The translations under genes were made by a program, and so were the position numbers. Under the pieces are notes generated by a model. That model was not told the DNA's origin and did no database searches. It worked only from the letters and a program-made list of their open reading frames with translations. 64,000 bases of DNA from Phoebastria nigripes (Eukaryota > Chordata > Aves > Procellariiformes > Diomedeidae): positions 164,294 through 228,293 of the forward strand of contig JAYKAV010003095.1 of NCBI GenBank assembly GCA_035582835.1. The letters are read 5' to 3'. Positions 51,352 through 64,000 of this stretch are shown here, piece after piece (position 1 is the first letter of the stretch; the number at the start of each line of letters is the position of its first letter).

Positions 51352-52791
51352 GTTTTAAATTGACCTAATTTTTTAATGTCAGATGCAAAGGCAATTTATT
51401 TGAGCTCCAGAGGATGTGAAGTTAAATAGCTCTACAGGGTGTGAGGTTAAACACATAATCACTTCATGAACTGATGTTGTTATTCCATATGTGTGTCGAT
51501 TTCCAGGAGTAAAGCTACAAACAATAATGTTTTCATGTGTATTACTCAGCTCTCCAAAAAGTCTTACAGGTTTTAAACACTGTTTTTTAAACATAGTTGT
51601 TACTACACCTTTCATCCTCCAACAAGAAGAATGAACTCCAGTCCCCTTGGGAAAGAGAGCAGCCTCTGCAGAATGCTGCCTGGACAGAGTTACACAAGAT
51701 TAAAGCTTTGCATGATGAAATAGGGAAATATTAAGCCACGGACAGGAAATTAACAACACATACTGCAGTGGGAAACAGGTCCCTACTTCTGCTCCTTTTA
51801 CAGAAAGGCTACTGAGAAAACCTAGATCCCAAATCCGTCTTTCCATGGGGAAGAATACGTTCAAGGAGATCCTTGTTTTCTTCTGTAAGCAACAAAATGA
51901 GCATCCACAAAGCTGGTGTGGTGAACATGTGCCAGCTCTCGCTGAAGTTACCAATTCCACCAGACACATTAAGTCTATGTTTTCCTCTTAATCAAATCTG
52001 GTTTGGCATTGCAGGATCATTCTTGATTGCTCTTGATTTACAGATACAGAAAATGAGAAATGTGCCAGAACTACTCTGTACATTGTTCATTTATTCTACT
52101 GGTGTATAGTGTTATACTTGCCATGTAAGAACAAAAATACCTAATTCTGGTTTCTAGATTTCCCAAGGTATGGAGACAATCCAAACAGACTAATACTTAT
52201 TACTGTTGAGCTAAACCATGCAACACAAATACTTTTCTGAAGTTAACCCTGAAATCTGTGAAATTTCTTTCCAGGATTGACCAGAGTCATTTTCAATTTA
52301 CCTAATTAGGTGAACTGGATGGCATATTTTAGCAATTGCATTTCAGCTGTGGTTATTTTGGAGCAAAACCCCACTGAACTTTGAGATTTCTGCAATTCAT
52401 TTCCCGCTTGTTCTGTTATCAGACTTAAATTTCAACTCCCTATTTTGTTTATTTAGCCTTGTTCTTTAAAGACGCTATTGGTGCTAACGACCAGCTAATC
52501 AGGTATAGGCTATTTTTGGCCTGTAGCTGTTGTTTTCAGACAATCTCTTCAACATATCTATGTAAACCAACTGCTTTTGTCAAGATGATTTGGCAGGAAT
52601 AGCTGACTACTTCAGGAACAGCATGTGCAAACTGGATCTACTAATTGTGTTCACAATAGAATAAGCTTCTCACCCACTCTTTACCACATAGATTTTGCAG
52701 GAAATAAAAAATATTTCTTAGCACTAATGACAGCAGATAAGACTACAAATACACAAAGAGACTTCAGTGGAGGCAGGAAGTAGCTATCTGA

Positions 52792-52892
52792 ATGTGCTTC
52801 AGAAAAAAACATAATTTACCATTGTCCACAATTTGAAATTATTATGTGCTTCAGAAAAAACATAATTTACCATTGTCCACAATTTGAAATTA
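52792..52892. repeat. Recent 52-bp tandem duplication
   Basis: Copy 1 (52792-52841) and copy 2 (52844-52892) are identical except for one A in an A run (seven versus six). Each runs from 'atgtgcttcag' to 'tttgaaatta', with only 'tt' between them, giving a period of 52 bp. Such identity implies a very young slip or duplication, a segregating variant, or an assembly error. Confidence 0.95.
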
Positions 52893-55800
52893 GCTTCATT
52901 TTTTTACATCAGGCTGGAACTAGTCATGCAAATTTTAAAAACCAGCTACATTTTGTGCAAAATACTTGAAATCCTTGAAGATAAATTTTAAAACTTGATA
53001 TTCAAAATGTTACAGCTGCCTTACTTAGTATTGCAATAGAACATTGCTGATGGATATTTTATAAAAACAAAAAGTTATTGTTAGTAAAATATTCTGAGGT
53101 TATTTTAACCCTCAAAAATATATATAACATTAGTGAAATGTGTAGAGTGTCTTCTCAAAGCCTTCAGGTTCTCATATGACATAAAGCTAGTTCAATTACT
53201 TCCAGAGCGGGTCAATTTGCTTGAGGATCAGTAACCAGACTAGATAGCATTTCTCAACTGACACTTATCATAATAGACTTATAACTTGAGAAAAGCCGAA
53301 GAAAAAAGCATCGACGCTGACATACTCAAGTGCCTTGTTGAAGGGACTCTGTAGGAAAATACCACCTAACTGCAGTCCTCATTTAAGACATTGGATTCAG
53401 TGATATTTTCCCATCATGTATTCCCTGTCTACTTTTTCTGGAATGTTGCCAGATTTGATAAAACTTTCAAAAAATTTTATGACTTACTACCAGTAAATTT
53501 TTTCCAAAATGTATCTAATCAGTTTTTGGAATTCATGATTAAAAGGTGCTTTGTTCTATAAATGATCCTATCTTTTAGTAATTAAGTTGAACAGACTTTG
53601 AAACAGCTTTCAAAAAAGACAGATATTATTGTTTATTCTTCTGGTATTTGATTCTACTCCATCTTCCAATTTTTCAAATTTGTTTCTAAGAATCCTTCAA
53701 ACATTGCACAGAAAGCTGTTTAACTTTGTCCTTTTGATATCCTTCATAATATTTTTCCTCTTTTCTGTTACATTTTTATTTCATACAGTTCTCTCTCATC
53801 CCTTACTATTTCCCAGAGATTGTTATTTACTTCACCTATTTTGTTTTTTCATATAGCATTGTCTTTCCTTAGGAAACAACATTTATCTTTCATTACGGGT
53901 ATGTATTCCAATACATAAACCCAGAACCATACTCTACACCCACCTACTTGCCATGACATTTCGGTTACTTTATGACTATATCTATAGTGAAAACTGGCCA
54001 CATTTCACACTGAATATTTCTGGCACAAATAACATTTTTGCTTTGGTTGGGCCACATGGCTCTTAATTCTGAAATTGAGGTTGTTTGGAGCATAGGGGGA
54101 TATAAGCTACTCTTTACTCCTGTCTGAATCAGGTTGTCTTCAATTCTAAATGAAGAACTCAACAGAGGGCAAATAAAATTTCCAGAACCAGCAGCAGTAC
54201 CTGAAAGCTCAAAGTTACAAAACATCATCCAGTCAACATCATACAACTAAAAACTTCATTTTCTCTTCTGACTCCTCCTAAATACATAAGGCTTTTTCTT
54301 AACAGCCTTCTCCCTTTCCTCTGAAATGGAAGGGTGTTTTTCAGGGGCGTTATTGTGGGGTACCTGTTAGACAAATGCAACTGAGATGTAATACCAGAAT
54401 TAAAGGATCATCAAGGAATATTTCATTTATGCAAGATTGGAAAGAGACTAAAAGTGCTAGGTTAAGACTGGCAGTTTCTCTCGCACAGAGGAGAATATAA
54501 CTTTTCTTGATAATTTATTCTTCTGTAAATTGCATCAGTAGTAATATTAAGACAACATAAGAATCACATTCTGAAATATCATTTTCCTTATCAAGAGTAA
54601 TTATCAAGAAACTTTTTTTTAACACGTTTTGGTTCATCTTAATTATAGGAAGGTTTATAACACTTGTTATGGAGGATTTAATTCACCCTAAGTGATGAAT
54701 GCGAATCATTATCATAATAAGAAAATATAAATCAGACAGCAGCTTTTCTCTGTACTGTATTTTATGATGCTTAGTCATATCTTTATACCTTCTAATTTTC
54801 TTAGGGAAAAATATAGAAGTCTATTGTAGGGTACAGTTACAAGTAATTATGGAAGTATTACTGGAATAAAGGTGTTGATCTAAAACATGATGACAATCAT
54901 AACCTTATTTTATTTAGAAAATATTCCTAATTTTAACTAATACTAAACATGTTCATATTTTCCTGAATATATTCAAACTATTGCTTATGGGTATATGGGG
55001 TTCTTGGGGTTTTATTCACTTATAAGCATATATGCTTGCTTGTTAGTTCATTTTTAAANTATCTAAAGTCATCATTTAGACTGGCCTTCTTAATTAGGAC
55101 ACACACCCCTAAGCATTTCCTTCACTGTAACCTAATTCCACAGCCTCAGTGCAGGTCACTTTTAGACTATAGTCAACTGAGTAAAAGCATCTGCTTAATA
55201 ACATATGTAGGTGCTTAAGTTATTTCAAAATTAGAGTCTTATAGGCAGGACTGGACTATGCCTACTCTCCATAAGACTATAAGTTTAGAAAAATCTTAGA
55301 CACGCTTCTGAGCTTCCATTTTAACTTTTATCCCTATAACCACTTGAACTCAGAAGTTTGATTCCTGAGCCTGAAAAACCTGACTTGATTCCTTAAGAAT
55401 ACAGTGTAATTATTTTACCTTTTAAAATATACTAAATATCATAATGTGGGAATCAATATTCCTAGAGGAAAATTGCAGATGATTGTAGAGCTACAATGGA
55501 AAGGAAGAGTGACACTATTAAACTACTTGTCCCATCAGTGTATGGTTAGTATAGTAGCTAGCAACCTTGTTTTGGAAAATTGACAACATATGAATATTTC
55601 TGCTAAATTGTATTCATAGATATGAAGACTATTATGCATATGACAAACTGCAGGCATAGGAAGTGCTCTCAAACATAAACAAATACAAAATACATGAAAA
55701 TATATGTCTTTTAAATTCTTTAAGGAGTAATGTTCTGAGGTGTTATGAAACNTCAGTAGACACAAGTTTTCTGGAAATAAATGTGAATTTCACATGAATC

Positions 55801-58800
55801 AGCTGTTCCGCATTTAATGATAAATGGTCTGTTTTATTAATAGAAGCATTAACATTTGAATGATCTTATAGGTATATGGAATTTCAGGCACTTTCTTACA
55901 GTACTGAAGCGACCCAGTGTTCACACGTCACAGAGCGTTGCGTAGTACAGGATGGGATTCTCTTAATCATTGTTATTCCCAGTCCAACAAAGCTGAAGGC
56001 TTGCAGGGTGGGGCCTATTGTTCAACTTCAGACAATTTTTAATGATACCTGTTTTCACTGTGGTGCAATTCAGCTTCTCTGTGCTTCTAGCACCCTCTAA
56101 TGCTGTGGTGCTAACAGCTATACAAATGACTATAAATGTTTAACAATATGACCACAGATTTGCAGAAAGTAGCAAAAATTACAGACGCTGCAACATGGGG
56201 ATCAGAAATTATTTCATCCACAAAAGTCTGATTGTTCTTATGTTAAAACAACAAGCTTATTGTTTGTCCTTTCAGTTCCTGGAGGATTAGGCTGCAAATG
56301 CCTNAGTGCCATGTGTATAGTCTTCTGCATGCAAATGGTTTCAGCAATAACACCTGTCCCTGTCAAGCTGCGCTGGGAAAGTGTGCATTGGGGTGTTTAA
56401 AAATGACACCATGACAGTTGAGATCATCTAACATGGTCAAGGTAACAGGCTCCTGGCTTAATCACAAGGGGCTGGAGTCAGGGCATAATCAGTGATGGGT
56501 CCTTAACTGCAGGATTTGCTCCCTGCCTCGGTTCATCGGACGGTGAATCTTGCTGATTTCTCAGGCGTGCCTCAAGACCCATTTGTTCTCTGAGGTTTTT
56601 CCAGAGGCGAGAAATAAAATGAGGAGAATTTTCAGGTGATTTGACAGGATCTGGAGAGTCGTTGTCAGTTTTGCTTTAAATGTAGTGCACGATGGTGTCT
56701 GTAAATATGCAAGGAGTGGAAAGGCAGGCACAGTTTCTAGCACAAGGAAACAGCTCGCTGTAGATTGAATTAAACTCCATGCAAAACATTTTATTAGGTT
56801 CTAGGGATACAAAACTTTCCCAAAACTTTAGAAACACCCTCCTGCTCATGCTTATTTCAGTTACTTAGCAGTTATATCTGGTTAACTAATACTTCAATAT
56901 ATGGACTCCTCATTTGCGAGATGTGAAAGGCAGGGCCCATGCGTCTAAATGAAGCTCTATTGACTAACTTGGAAGTTTAGAATAATTGAGCTGAAGAATT
57001 GAACCTTTATGCATTTAACTTAGCTCCGGAAGAAATTGATTGTCTATTTTTCAAGGAATGTGGGGTTTTTTCTTCACTTGTTCACTACTTTTAAATATGT
57101 CTAGATAAATATTTGCTTAACTTTGGAATATAAAAACTTTGAGATTCTTTTTTGTGTCCAGAAGCGCCCAAAAGCAGGTATACTCTGTAGAAATGAAGGA
57201 GAGATCAATGCTCATCCTATGAAATGAGAAAACTTAAAAACACTGAGTGGAGAATTATGTCGAAAGTGGGCCTTACAACCTGTATAATACAGAAATATTG
57301 CTGTTCACTTTTTAAGTGGGACCTAGCTCTAACTGAAAGCTTGAATTACTGCCTAATCTTGCAATACAAGCTAGTGAATTTTTATTTAAATACCCATGAG
57401 AATGTTGTGTATAAACACAATACAGAAGACACAACACTGTTAAGATCTTTAGGATACAGGTTTTGCAAATGTATCTATCTGAGGAAGAATATCTTTTCCT
57501 CAGAGCTGTCCTACTTATGACAAGGCCTCTAAAAAACCTCAGACCCCCAAACAAAACACCCTCCACACTTAATAGATAAATTCAGCTGCAGATTAGTTTG
57601 TTTTCTTAGCCTGATTAGAACAAGTAAAAAATTTACCGCATACTTCACAATAGAATGGGTACTGAAGTGCTTGCAGAGTGCATGATGAAGACCAGGGGGT
57701 TTTATTTTGTCAGTTATTCTCCACTACTTACTGCTCTTCTCAAGTGAGGCTGTATTTAAAAATGTTAGTGAAGACAAAAAACCAAATTTGTTATTTTTCA
57801 GAAGTTTGCTAGTTTTATGTCTGAGTATATTAGGAAGCAGGGCACACAGTGCTGTACTACGTGCCACTGATTTCATTTTTCTTTTTGCATTGCTCTGACA
57901 GCAAGGTCATTTATCTTTTTGATGAGGAATAAGAAGCAAAAAGAAAATAAGAAACCTATTTCATTTGAAAGTTTTGTTGTGTACTCTTAAGTTGAGAACA
58001 TTTTGCCACTGCCTACTGCTAATTTTTATTCCACCACAAGCAAGCACACTTCCTCATCAATAAGCTGACCTGGTGATAGATTTGGCACTGAAGCCAAAGA
58101 ATTGATGGGCATGATCTAGTAGGTTAGGATTACTTGCATTCCAACTGCTTATTCTTTAATTACATGGAGGACTAAAGTGGGTGAAGAGAAAAAAAAAAAA
58201 AGGCTACTTTTATTTGTACGCTGTTGGGTAGTTTCAAAAAAAGCAGTCTATTGGGGAAAAAGCTCACCCTTCTGTCTAAGAAACATAGCTTTCTTGAAGG
58301 AAATGTTTGTTTTGATTTGACATATCACAAGCATTAGAAGACAGTGCATTGGAGTAAGTGGAAGACACTACAGTGTGCATTAAAAAAAAAAAAAAAAGAA
58401 AAAAGTTGGGCTTCAAAATAAAATAATAGGGCATGCAGTGAAGCGTCTCATTCCAAAACTCTCTTCAAGGTATCTTGGAGAGTTTTCAAAATAATGGAAA
58501 ACTATTCTACCAGGTTCCTGCTGCTTTCCCTGTGAGAAGGTCCTTTGGCTGTGAGATTCCACAACAGGTGTATGAGAGGGAAAGTGTTCACTTCTATCCA
58601 ATCCCCATCCGTCTCCTTCACAACAGCTTCCAGTTGGAAATCAGAAATTGACATGAAAACAATCCTCTTTTGAGATAAGAAGGGGGGAAAGGTGTTTCAT
58701 GAAAGAATTTACAGTTTCAGATTCGATTCCCACCCAACCCCCCCCCCAACTGAAATGCAACAAACTTTTCAAAGGTTTTCATGACGAAAAGGAGAGACAG

Positions 58801-59330
58801 GAATAGACCATCTGAGTAATCAGTGCCCTTGACTAGAATGGCAAGGATTTAGATAAACTGTAAAAATCTATTCTAACAGCTTCTAGACACTTGCATTTTC
58901 TAATTAGAAACATTTTGCCTGAATATTCTCCATCAGCTTTTTCCCCGCACTGAAAAGCAATACACATGATGAACAGAAAAGTCATTGTTATTTATTGAAT
59001 TCATAGGCATTTGCAAAAAAAAAATCAAGTACTAAGTCTTACAAAATTTGTGAAGATACATCTATAAGTGTGGAAAAATTTGTTGAATTTAGATCTTTGA
59101 AATCCTCCAGAGCAGTCAAAATAAGTATTGCAAACAGGGTACATCATAGCTTAATTCCCTTTGTTTCAGTCAGAATCCCTGTACTTCTGCTTGGAAGACT
59201 ATTGAGAAAATACAGGTCAGAACTAAGTTGAAATGTTTATAACAGGAAGGCAATCAGAGCTTTTCACATTATAATTGATACTGAACATAATACAAAACTG
59301 GAATTTCATTAGCCTAATCAGACTTGATCC

Positions 59331-59367
59331 TTTTTTTTTTTTTTTTNTTTTTTTTTTTTTTTTTTTT
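59331..59367. repeat. Poly-T tract
   Basis: 36 T with one unresolved base at 59347. Confidence 0.9.
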
Positions 59368-59856
59368 GTAAAATGCTTAGGGGTGTGAGGTTTTACATTC
59401 ACTTTTTTTTTGTTATTCCTTCAACAAAAACTTTTACAAATTTACACAAATAATGCATATTTTCTATTTTACTTTCAAAGCAGCTTGCACACACACAGAC
59501 CTATAACGGGCAAATTGTAACTGTTACACATACTTTCTGTATATACATACTAATTCTATCACAAATCTGAAGTGTTTGAGTTACCAGAGCTGAAATTGGA
59601 AGGATTATCTGTAATCCTCAAGCATTGCATCCCAAGAACTGATGACTTGCACTCTACCTAGCAATGTAAAACTCAAGTAGGACTAGATGATGACTGACAT
59701 AGTCATTTGCTCATCCTCATTTCAACCTTTTACTTGTGTTACTCCACAAGTGCCGTTCTGCTATTTGAAATTATTTGTCTTGTCAGTAGCTTTTAAACCA
59801 GAGACATGAAAAAAAATCATTTTCTAGCAGAACTTTTGAAATTACCTTTTACCTTC

Positions 59857-59924
59857 TGAATCAGTGGGTTTTGGACTGATTCAAGAACTTCTTCAATCAG
59901 AAGCTCCTTTGATGAATATTCATC
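59857..59924. other. Hairpin and 14-bp palindrome close together
   Basis: A perfect 9-bp stem, TGAATCAGT/ACTGATTCA (59857-59865 and 59875-59883) with a 9-base loop, is followed 27 bp later by the perfect palindrome GATGAATATTCATC (59911-59924). Each alone is expected by chance in 64 kb. The arms resemble AP-1-like TGA(A/T)TCA sites. Confidence 0.3.
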
Positions 59925-61080
59925 TTCCGCTTATCTTAAAAATGGATTCATAGCTATCTGTTACCCGCTGCTTAGAATCAGTCAAGCACTTGGCATAGAC
60001 TTGTGTGAAGTTTGCACCTTTTAGGGAGTTGATTCAGCCTTTAGCTCACAGCCACAAGGTGCTTTGACCATGGCCAAACCAGTAGTCATCTGCTTCGGGT
60101 GGGAGGATGCAGCTTCCCTGCACAAGAGGATGGAGCGCTGAAAAAGGACTGTCTGAAGGTAAAAACATATCAGTCAAATGTGAGAACTGTATCCAGTATA
60201 ATTGTAGACTATGTGAATTTGCCAGTTGGCATCCCCACACAACAGGAAGAGAGGCATAACAGCCCATGGGTAGGACAGTCTCACCTGAGGCTTTGTAGCT
60301 GTTACAAAGAAGCTTTGCACACATCTTGTACATCTGCCTCTTCCAGTGTGTGAAGGTCTAAAATCATATGACATTTGTGGTTGGGCTATTCAACTAAGGA
60401 AAGTATGAGAAAATTTTTGCCTTACAAAGAAAAGCAAGAGAGAGAGAGGAAGAGAGAGAATAAGAGTGATCCATTGGTGTATATTCAACAATAATATCAT
60501 GTTAGAGGAGCACAAATGGCATAGGCATTAACACAATACTGTTCTTTACTATCTTTATAGTCTAGAGCAAAAGTGGATCGAGTATGTCATAGAGCTAGGT
60601 GATGCTAGTGATTTTTTCCTGGCCAAATACAACAGTTAAACTTAATTTTGTATTGCTGTTTCATGCTTATTGAAAAAGTGGCTCTGTGAAAAATGATATC
60701 GTCTTAAAGGATATGCTTTTTTAGGGTACACTTTCATAATTTGCCAGAGATTCACCAGCTGTAACTGAAGTCCACTCACATCCATTAATTAAAACTAATT
60801 GAACATCTGTCCCAGCTCTGCTTCCCTCTTCATAATTGTGTCCCCTGTAGAGCTATTAAAAGAGAGGAAGAACAAACTTGAACGTATTTTTGTGTGGCTA
60901 AAATAACCAGTTGTCTTATGTCAGAATATTTATTAGTGTTAATTACCCAGACTGACATTTAGATTTCAACTTGATTTTGAGGAGTCAAGTTTAGCTGGAT
61001 TTTAAATAGTATGATTGGCCGATTTTCAGTTAAAGACAAACAAATAAAAATTACTGTTTGATATTAAACATGAGTGGTTA

Positions 61081-61769
61081 AAGGGCTGGGGGTGCTGGTT
61101 GACAGCCATCTGAATGTGAGCCAACAATGTGCCCAGGTGGCCAAGCAGGCCAATGGCATCCTGGCCTGTATCAGAAAGAGTGTGGCCAGCAGGACTAGGG
61201 AAGTGATTGTNCCCCTGTACTCGGCACTGGTGAGGCCGCACCTCGAATACTGTGTTCTGTTTTGGGCCCCTCACTACAAGAAGGACATTGAGGTGCTGGA
61301 GCGTGTCCAGAGAAGGGCAATGCAGCTGGTGAAGGGTCTGGAGAACAAGTCTTAGGAGGAGCGGCTGAGGGAACTGGGATTGTTTAGCCTGGAGAAGAGG
61401 AGGCTGAGGGAAGACCTTATCGTGCTCTACAACTACCTGAAAGGAGGTTGCAGCGAGGCAGGTGTCGGTCTCTTCTGCCAAGTAACTAGCGATAGGACGA
61501 GAGGAAATGGCCTCAAGTTGCACCAGGGGAGGTTTAGATTGGACATTAGGAAAAATTTCTTTACTGAAAGAGTGGTTAAGCATTGGAAGAGGCTGCCCAG
61601 GGAAGTGGTGGAGTCACCATCCCTGGAAGTATTTAAAAGACGTGTAGATGAGGCACTTAGGGACATGGTTTAGTGGGGCTTGGTGGTGTTGGGTTGACGG
61701 TTGGACTTGATGATCTTAGAGGTCTTTTCCAACCTTAATGATTCTATGATTCTATGATTCTATTCTATG
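61081..61769 (+). mobile_element. Young CR1 LINE, 3' part of ORF2 and tail
   Basis: This ~690-bp 5'-truncated CR1 begins within the '[15 protein letters not shown]' segment, downstream of the RT catalytic motifs, and runs to the tail. The frame is open from 61074 to the family stop at 61671-61673, except for one nonsense change, TAG at 61353-61355, where the 30-kb copy has TAT (Tyr). The protein ends [11 protein letters not shown] like the other copy. The 3' end carries two ATTCTATG octamers followed by worn partial units. By hand alignment it differs from 30783-31440 at roughly 23 positions plus a short 3' UTR indel, about 96% identity. The same subfamily therefore inserted twice. Not able to move on its own. 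Confidence 0.95.
61741..61769 (+). repeat. CR1 terminal octamer repeat (ATTCTATG)n
   Basis: Two full octamers and two partial units form the 3' end of the CR1. The copy ending at 31441 retains only one. Confidence 0.9.
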
Positions 61770-62641
61770 AAATATCCCCATGATAACTTTATTCAGCAAA
61801 ATTAATGAATGATCATATTCAAAACCCATCCACCCAAAACCCACTACTAATTTTGATTAGCCAGAATATTATGAGGTTATGTGGGTCCTGTTTTTTTCCT
61901 TGCAAGAGAACAGTACTTTGCTCTGATGTACACTGCATGACTCAGTCCCGTATGAGATACAGAACTTGGATTAGCGCTGTCAATACCACAGAAAGAGTAA
62001 GAGTGGCTGAGAAAAAAATTAATTGAGGTGGCATAAAATCTAGACAGCTGTGCTAATCACATTTAAGATTTGTCTCATAGATGACTGACCACCAGGTTTT
62101 TAAAACGGAGCTCATCACTATTCTCTCCTGGGTTTTATGACCATTTTTATGTATTTCACTATTATTCTAGATGTATGCTGCTGTCTAGTTTCTCTTTATA
62201 CGTGAAAGCTGAAAAAAGTTTTACATCCTGGTATCTAAGAGACCTTCTGATCATGAAACATTTTATTTATTGGCTTACTGGGAGGCAACATAGAGTACAT
62301 TCAGCAAACAGAAGCAACTGTGCTGGCATGGCCCTGGAACTAGTCTCCAGGTCACAGCAGATTTAAGTCCCTTCTCCCTGTAAAAGTTAGGTTTNCTCTG
62401 AGTATATACAAAGGTTTGACCTCATCACTCCTGAAGTCTATACATGAATTCAAGTTCATTTAAGAATATTTTTAGAGCCAGAGAGAAATTAGATGTCCCA
62501 GGCCCTGAGGAATTTCAGTGTCACAACATCAACTTTTATCTCAGTTGGTGGTGAGAATTGTCTCATTGATTTATTTTGAAACATAAAGTTTTCAGTTGCA
62601 ATATATTGCAATATAGTAATTTTTAATTTCATTTAAGCTTT

Positions 62642-62675
62642 AAACAAAACAAAACAAAACAAAACAAAACAAAAC
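62642..62675. repeat. (AAAAC)n microsatellite
   Basis: About seven AAAAC units followed by a C6 run. Confidence 0.9.
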
Positions 62676-63979
62676 CCCCCAGAAATATTAAGTGGAAAAT
62701 TCCTATGCAGTTCAGGTTTTTAAGAGATAGGCAGGGGTCCTGTAACCTGAAATGCACACTTTTCTAGTAAGTATAGGATGAATGCTTTTAAGTCAATACT
62801 AACTCTGATGGTACTAAAATTGCAATAAACATTCCTCATTTTAAGTATAAGAAATACAAAAAAATCAGTAACAATCCTAAAATGAACATACTCATAATGA
62901 ATGTGATTGGTGCTCAGAGTACAAATCAACACAGAAAATCAAAAGCTTACTCTCAGAATGATCAGTATGAAAAATGGTTCCAGTTAGCTTTGATCCATCA
63001 TCACAACTTTCTGACTTGGAAACACTTTACATGTTCAGAACTGGTCAATGATTCACTCCACAGTCATTAAACAAACATCAGTACTTGTAAAGATCCTCAG
63101 TGCTCTAAGAAGAAAGCTAATTTTCAATTGTAGCAAGCTGTAACAGAGATAAAAGAGCAAATTTTCAGGACTAATATCACATCAAAATAAGCTGCATGTT
63201 TTTATACTCAATGACTTGCTGTAATTCTAGCCTATTGACTACTTCCCTGGAGCATTTTTGGATGCTGTCCATCTTCACGGTGCATTACTTTTGCAATACA
63301 TACATTTCACTAAAGCATTTAAAACCATTGCCCTTGATGTAATACAAAGATGACATACGTTATTACCATTATCTAGCTACTCTCTGGCCAACTACATCCA
63401 CGATGCAAAAATATTTAAAGTAGGCATAATTTCTCCCCTTCTACATCATTGCTATTTGTTACTATGGTCATGATCAGTGATAGAGAGTGGCTATACCCAA
63501 CTAAGACAGGCACTGAGCATCGATCATTACTCAATCTAGAACTGAACATGTGATATAAGTCATGGTAGAAAGCACGTCCATTTTTTTTAACATGAATCAA
63601 AATGAGCTTTTTTAACAAATGCCATGCCAACCTCTGACATAATAAAAAATACTTGCATTCTTCTCAGTAATTGTTTTCTGTGTAGAAAGGTTTGAGATGT
63701 GAAGACAAAATACCCATACCTAAGAAATGCAAGTAAAAGTGGTGTAAATTGGCATATTGATACTGGAAAACATGACCTTTCTTGAGGATGATGACCATTT
63801 CAGATAGCCTAGAAGAGAGGGCAGACTGGGGTAATATAAAAACTAGTTGCGTTTCCTTAAACTATATTTTAACCTAGACTCCACTCACACATGTCCTGAA
63901 AATGAATTGCTCAAGCACAGCATTTAGATTTTTACAACATGATAATTTCTGTTCTTACAGGTAAAGTTGGACTAGTAAG

Positions 63980-64000
63980 GAAAAAAAAAAAAAAAAAAAA
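63980..64000. repeat. Poly-A run at window end
   Basis: At least 21 A, cut by the window edge. Confidence 0.85.

Larger units (their letters stand above)
46181..52791. other. AT-rich non-coding DNA, no gene recognised
   Basis: Holds an A28 tract (47624-47651), a GC-richer patch at 48400-48720 without identifiable content, a low-complexity 'cacaatt' stretch at 48891-48938 and a CT/T-rich tract at 51311-51351. The CR1 similarity just left of 46180 may extend weakly to the right. Open frames are 60-90 codons without motifs. Confidence 0.65.
52893..61080. other. AT-rich non-coding DNA, no gene recognised
   Basis: Holds A-rich runs at 58382-58405, a C10 run near 58739, a poly-T tract at 59331-59367, and a hairpin plus palindrome cluster at 59857-59924. 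The somewhat more complex patch 56280-56760 shows no domain or repeat I can name. Open frames (up to 98 codons at 57224-57520) have no motifs. Confidence 0.65.
61770..64000. other. AT-rich non-coding DNA to window end
   Basis: Holds an AAAAC microsatellite (62642-62675) and a poly-A run of at least 21 at the very end (63980-64000), which may continue beyond the window. No gene is recognised. Confidence 0.65.

Noticed and set aside
53165..53235. Stretch 'gacataaagctag...gcttgaggatc' resembling the CR1 FADDTKL region
   Set aside because: Too short, and the flanking sequence does not continue the CR1 order.
1..64000. tRNA, rRNA, CRISPR arrays, operons, ribosome binding sites, phage or plasmid features
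   Set aside because: None seen; the sequence is vertebrate non-coding DNA, where bacterial features are not expected.

Overview
The window looks like a non-coding stretch of a bird nuclear genome: a gene desert or the inside of a very long intron. The case for a bird rests on the repeats. Seven pieces of CR1 LINE retrotransposons are visible. Two of them are young copies ending in the octamer repeat ATTCTATG, typical of bird CR1. There is also one solo LTR of an endogenous retrovirus family that I recognise from bird genomes. Otherwise the DNA is AT-rich with few repeats, as expected of bird intergenic sequence. Turtles and crocodilians also carry CR1, but the young octamer-tailed copies together with this LTR favour a bird, probably Neoaves. 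The species cannot be named.

Layout. 1-9.7 kb: AT-rich unique DNA with an ancient plus-strand CR1 3' end (1395-1893). 9.7-20.6 kb: unique DNA, a decayed palindromic MITE-like element (9722-9832), two adjacent poly-T tracts (17004-17077) and a minus-strand CR1 tail (17841-18068). 20601-21678: a complete 1068-bp solo LTR with a matching 5-bp target duplication. 21.7-30 kb: unique DNA with an old plus-strand CR1 fragment (25535-25700). About 30026-31441: the largest transposon piece, a 5'-truncated CR1 with most of the reverse transcriptase and one frameshift. 31.4-45.4 kb: unique DNA, an old minus-strand CR1 fragment (35115-35290), a 515-base assembly gap (38488-39002) and a duplicated homeodomain-type palindrome (41670-41744). 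45440-46180: an ancient minus-strand CR1 with an internal deletion. 46.2-61 kb: unique DNA with one very recent 52-bp tandem duplication (52792-52892). 61081-61769: a second young CR1, about 96% identical to the first. The window ends in a poly-A run.

No host protein-coding gene, tRNA, rRNA, CRISPR array or operon can be supported. All open frames outside the transposons are 60-100 codons, have no recognisable domain and are explained by chance. The one weak coding candidate is a 96-bp, phase 0 exon-like segment at 3251-3346. The transposon copies do not work together as a system; they are independent insertions of several ages. I found no convincing undescribed system. The best leads are the solo LTR with its target duplication and promoter and poly(A) signals, the layered CR1 history, and a few palindrome or homeodomain-site clusters that could be conserved enhancers.
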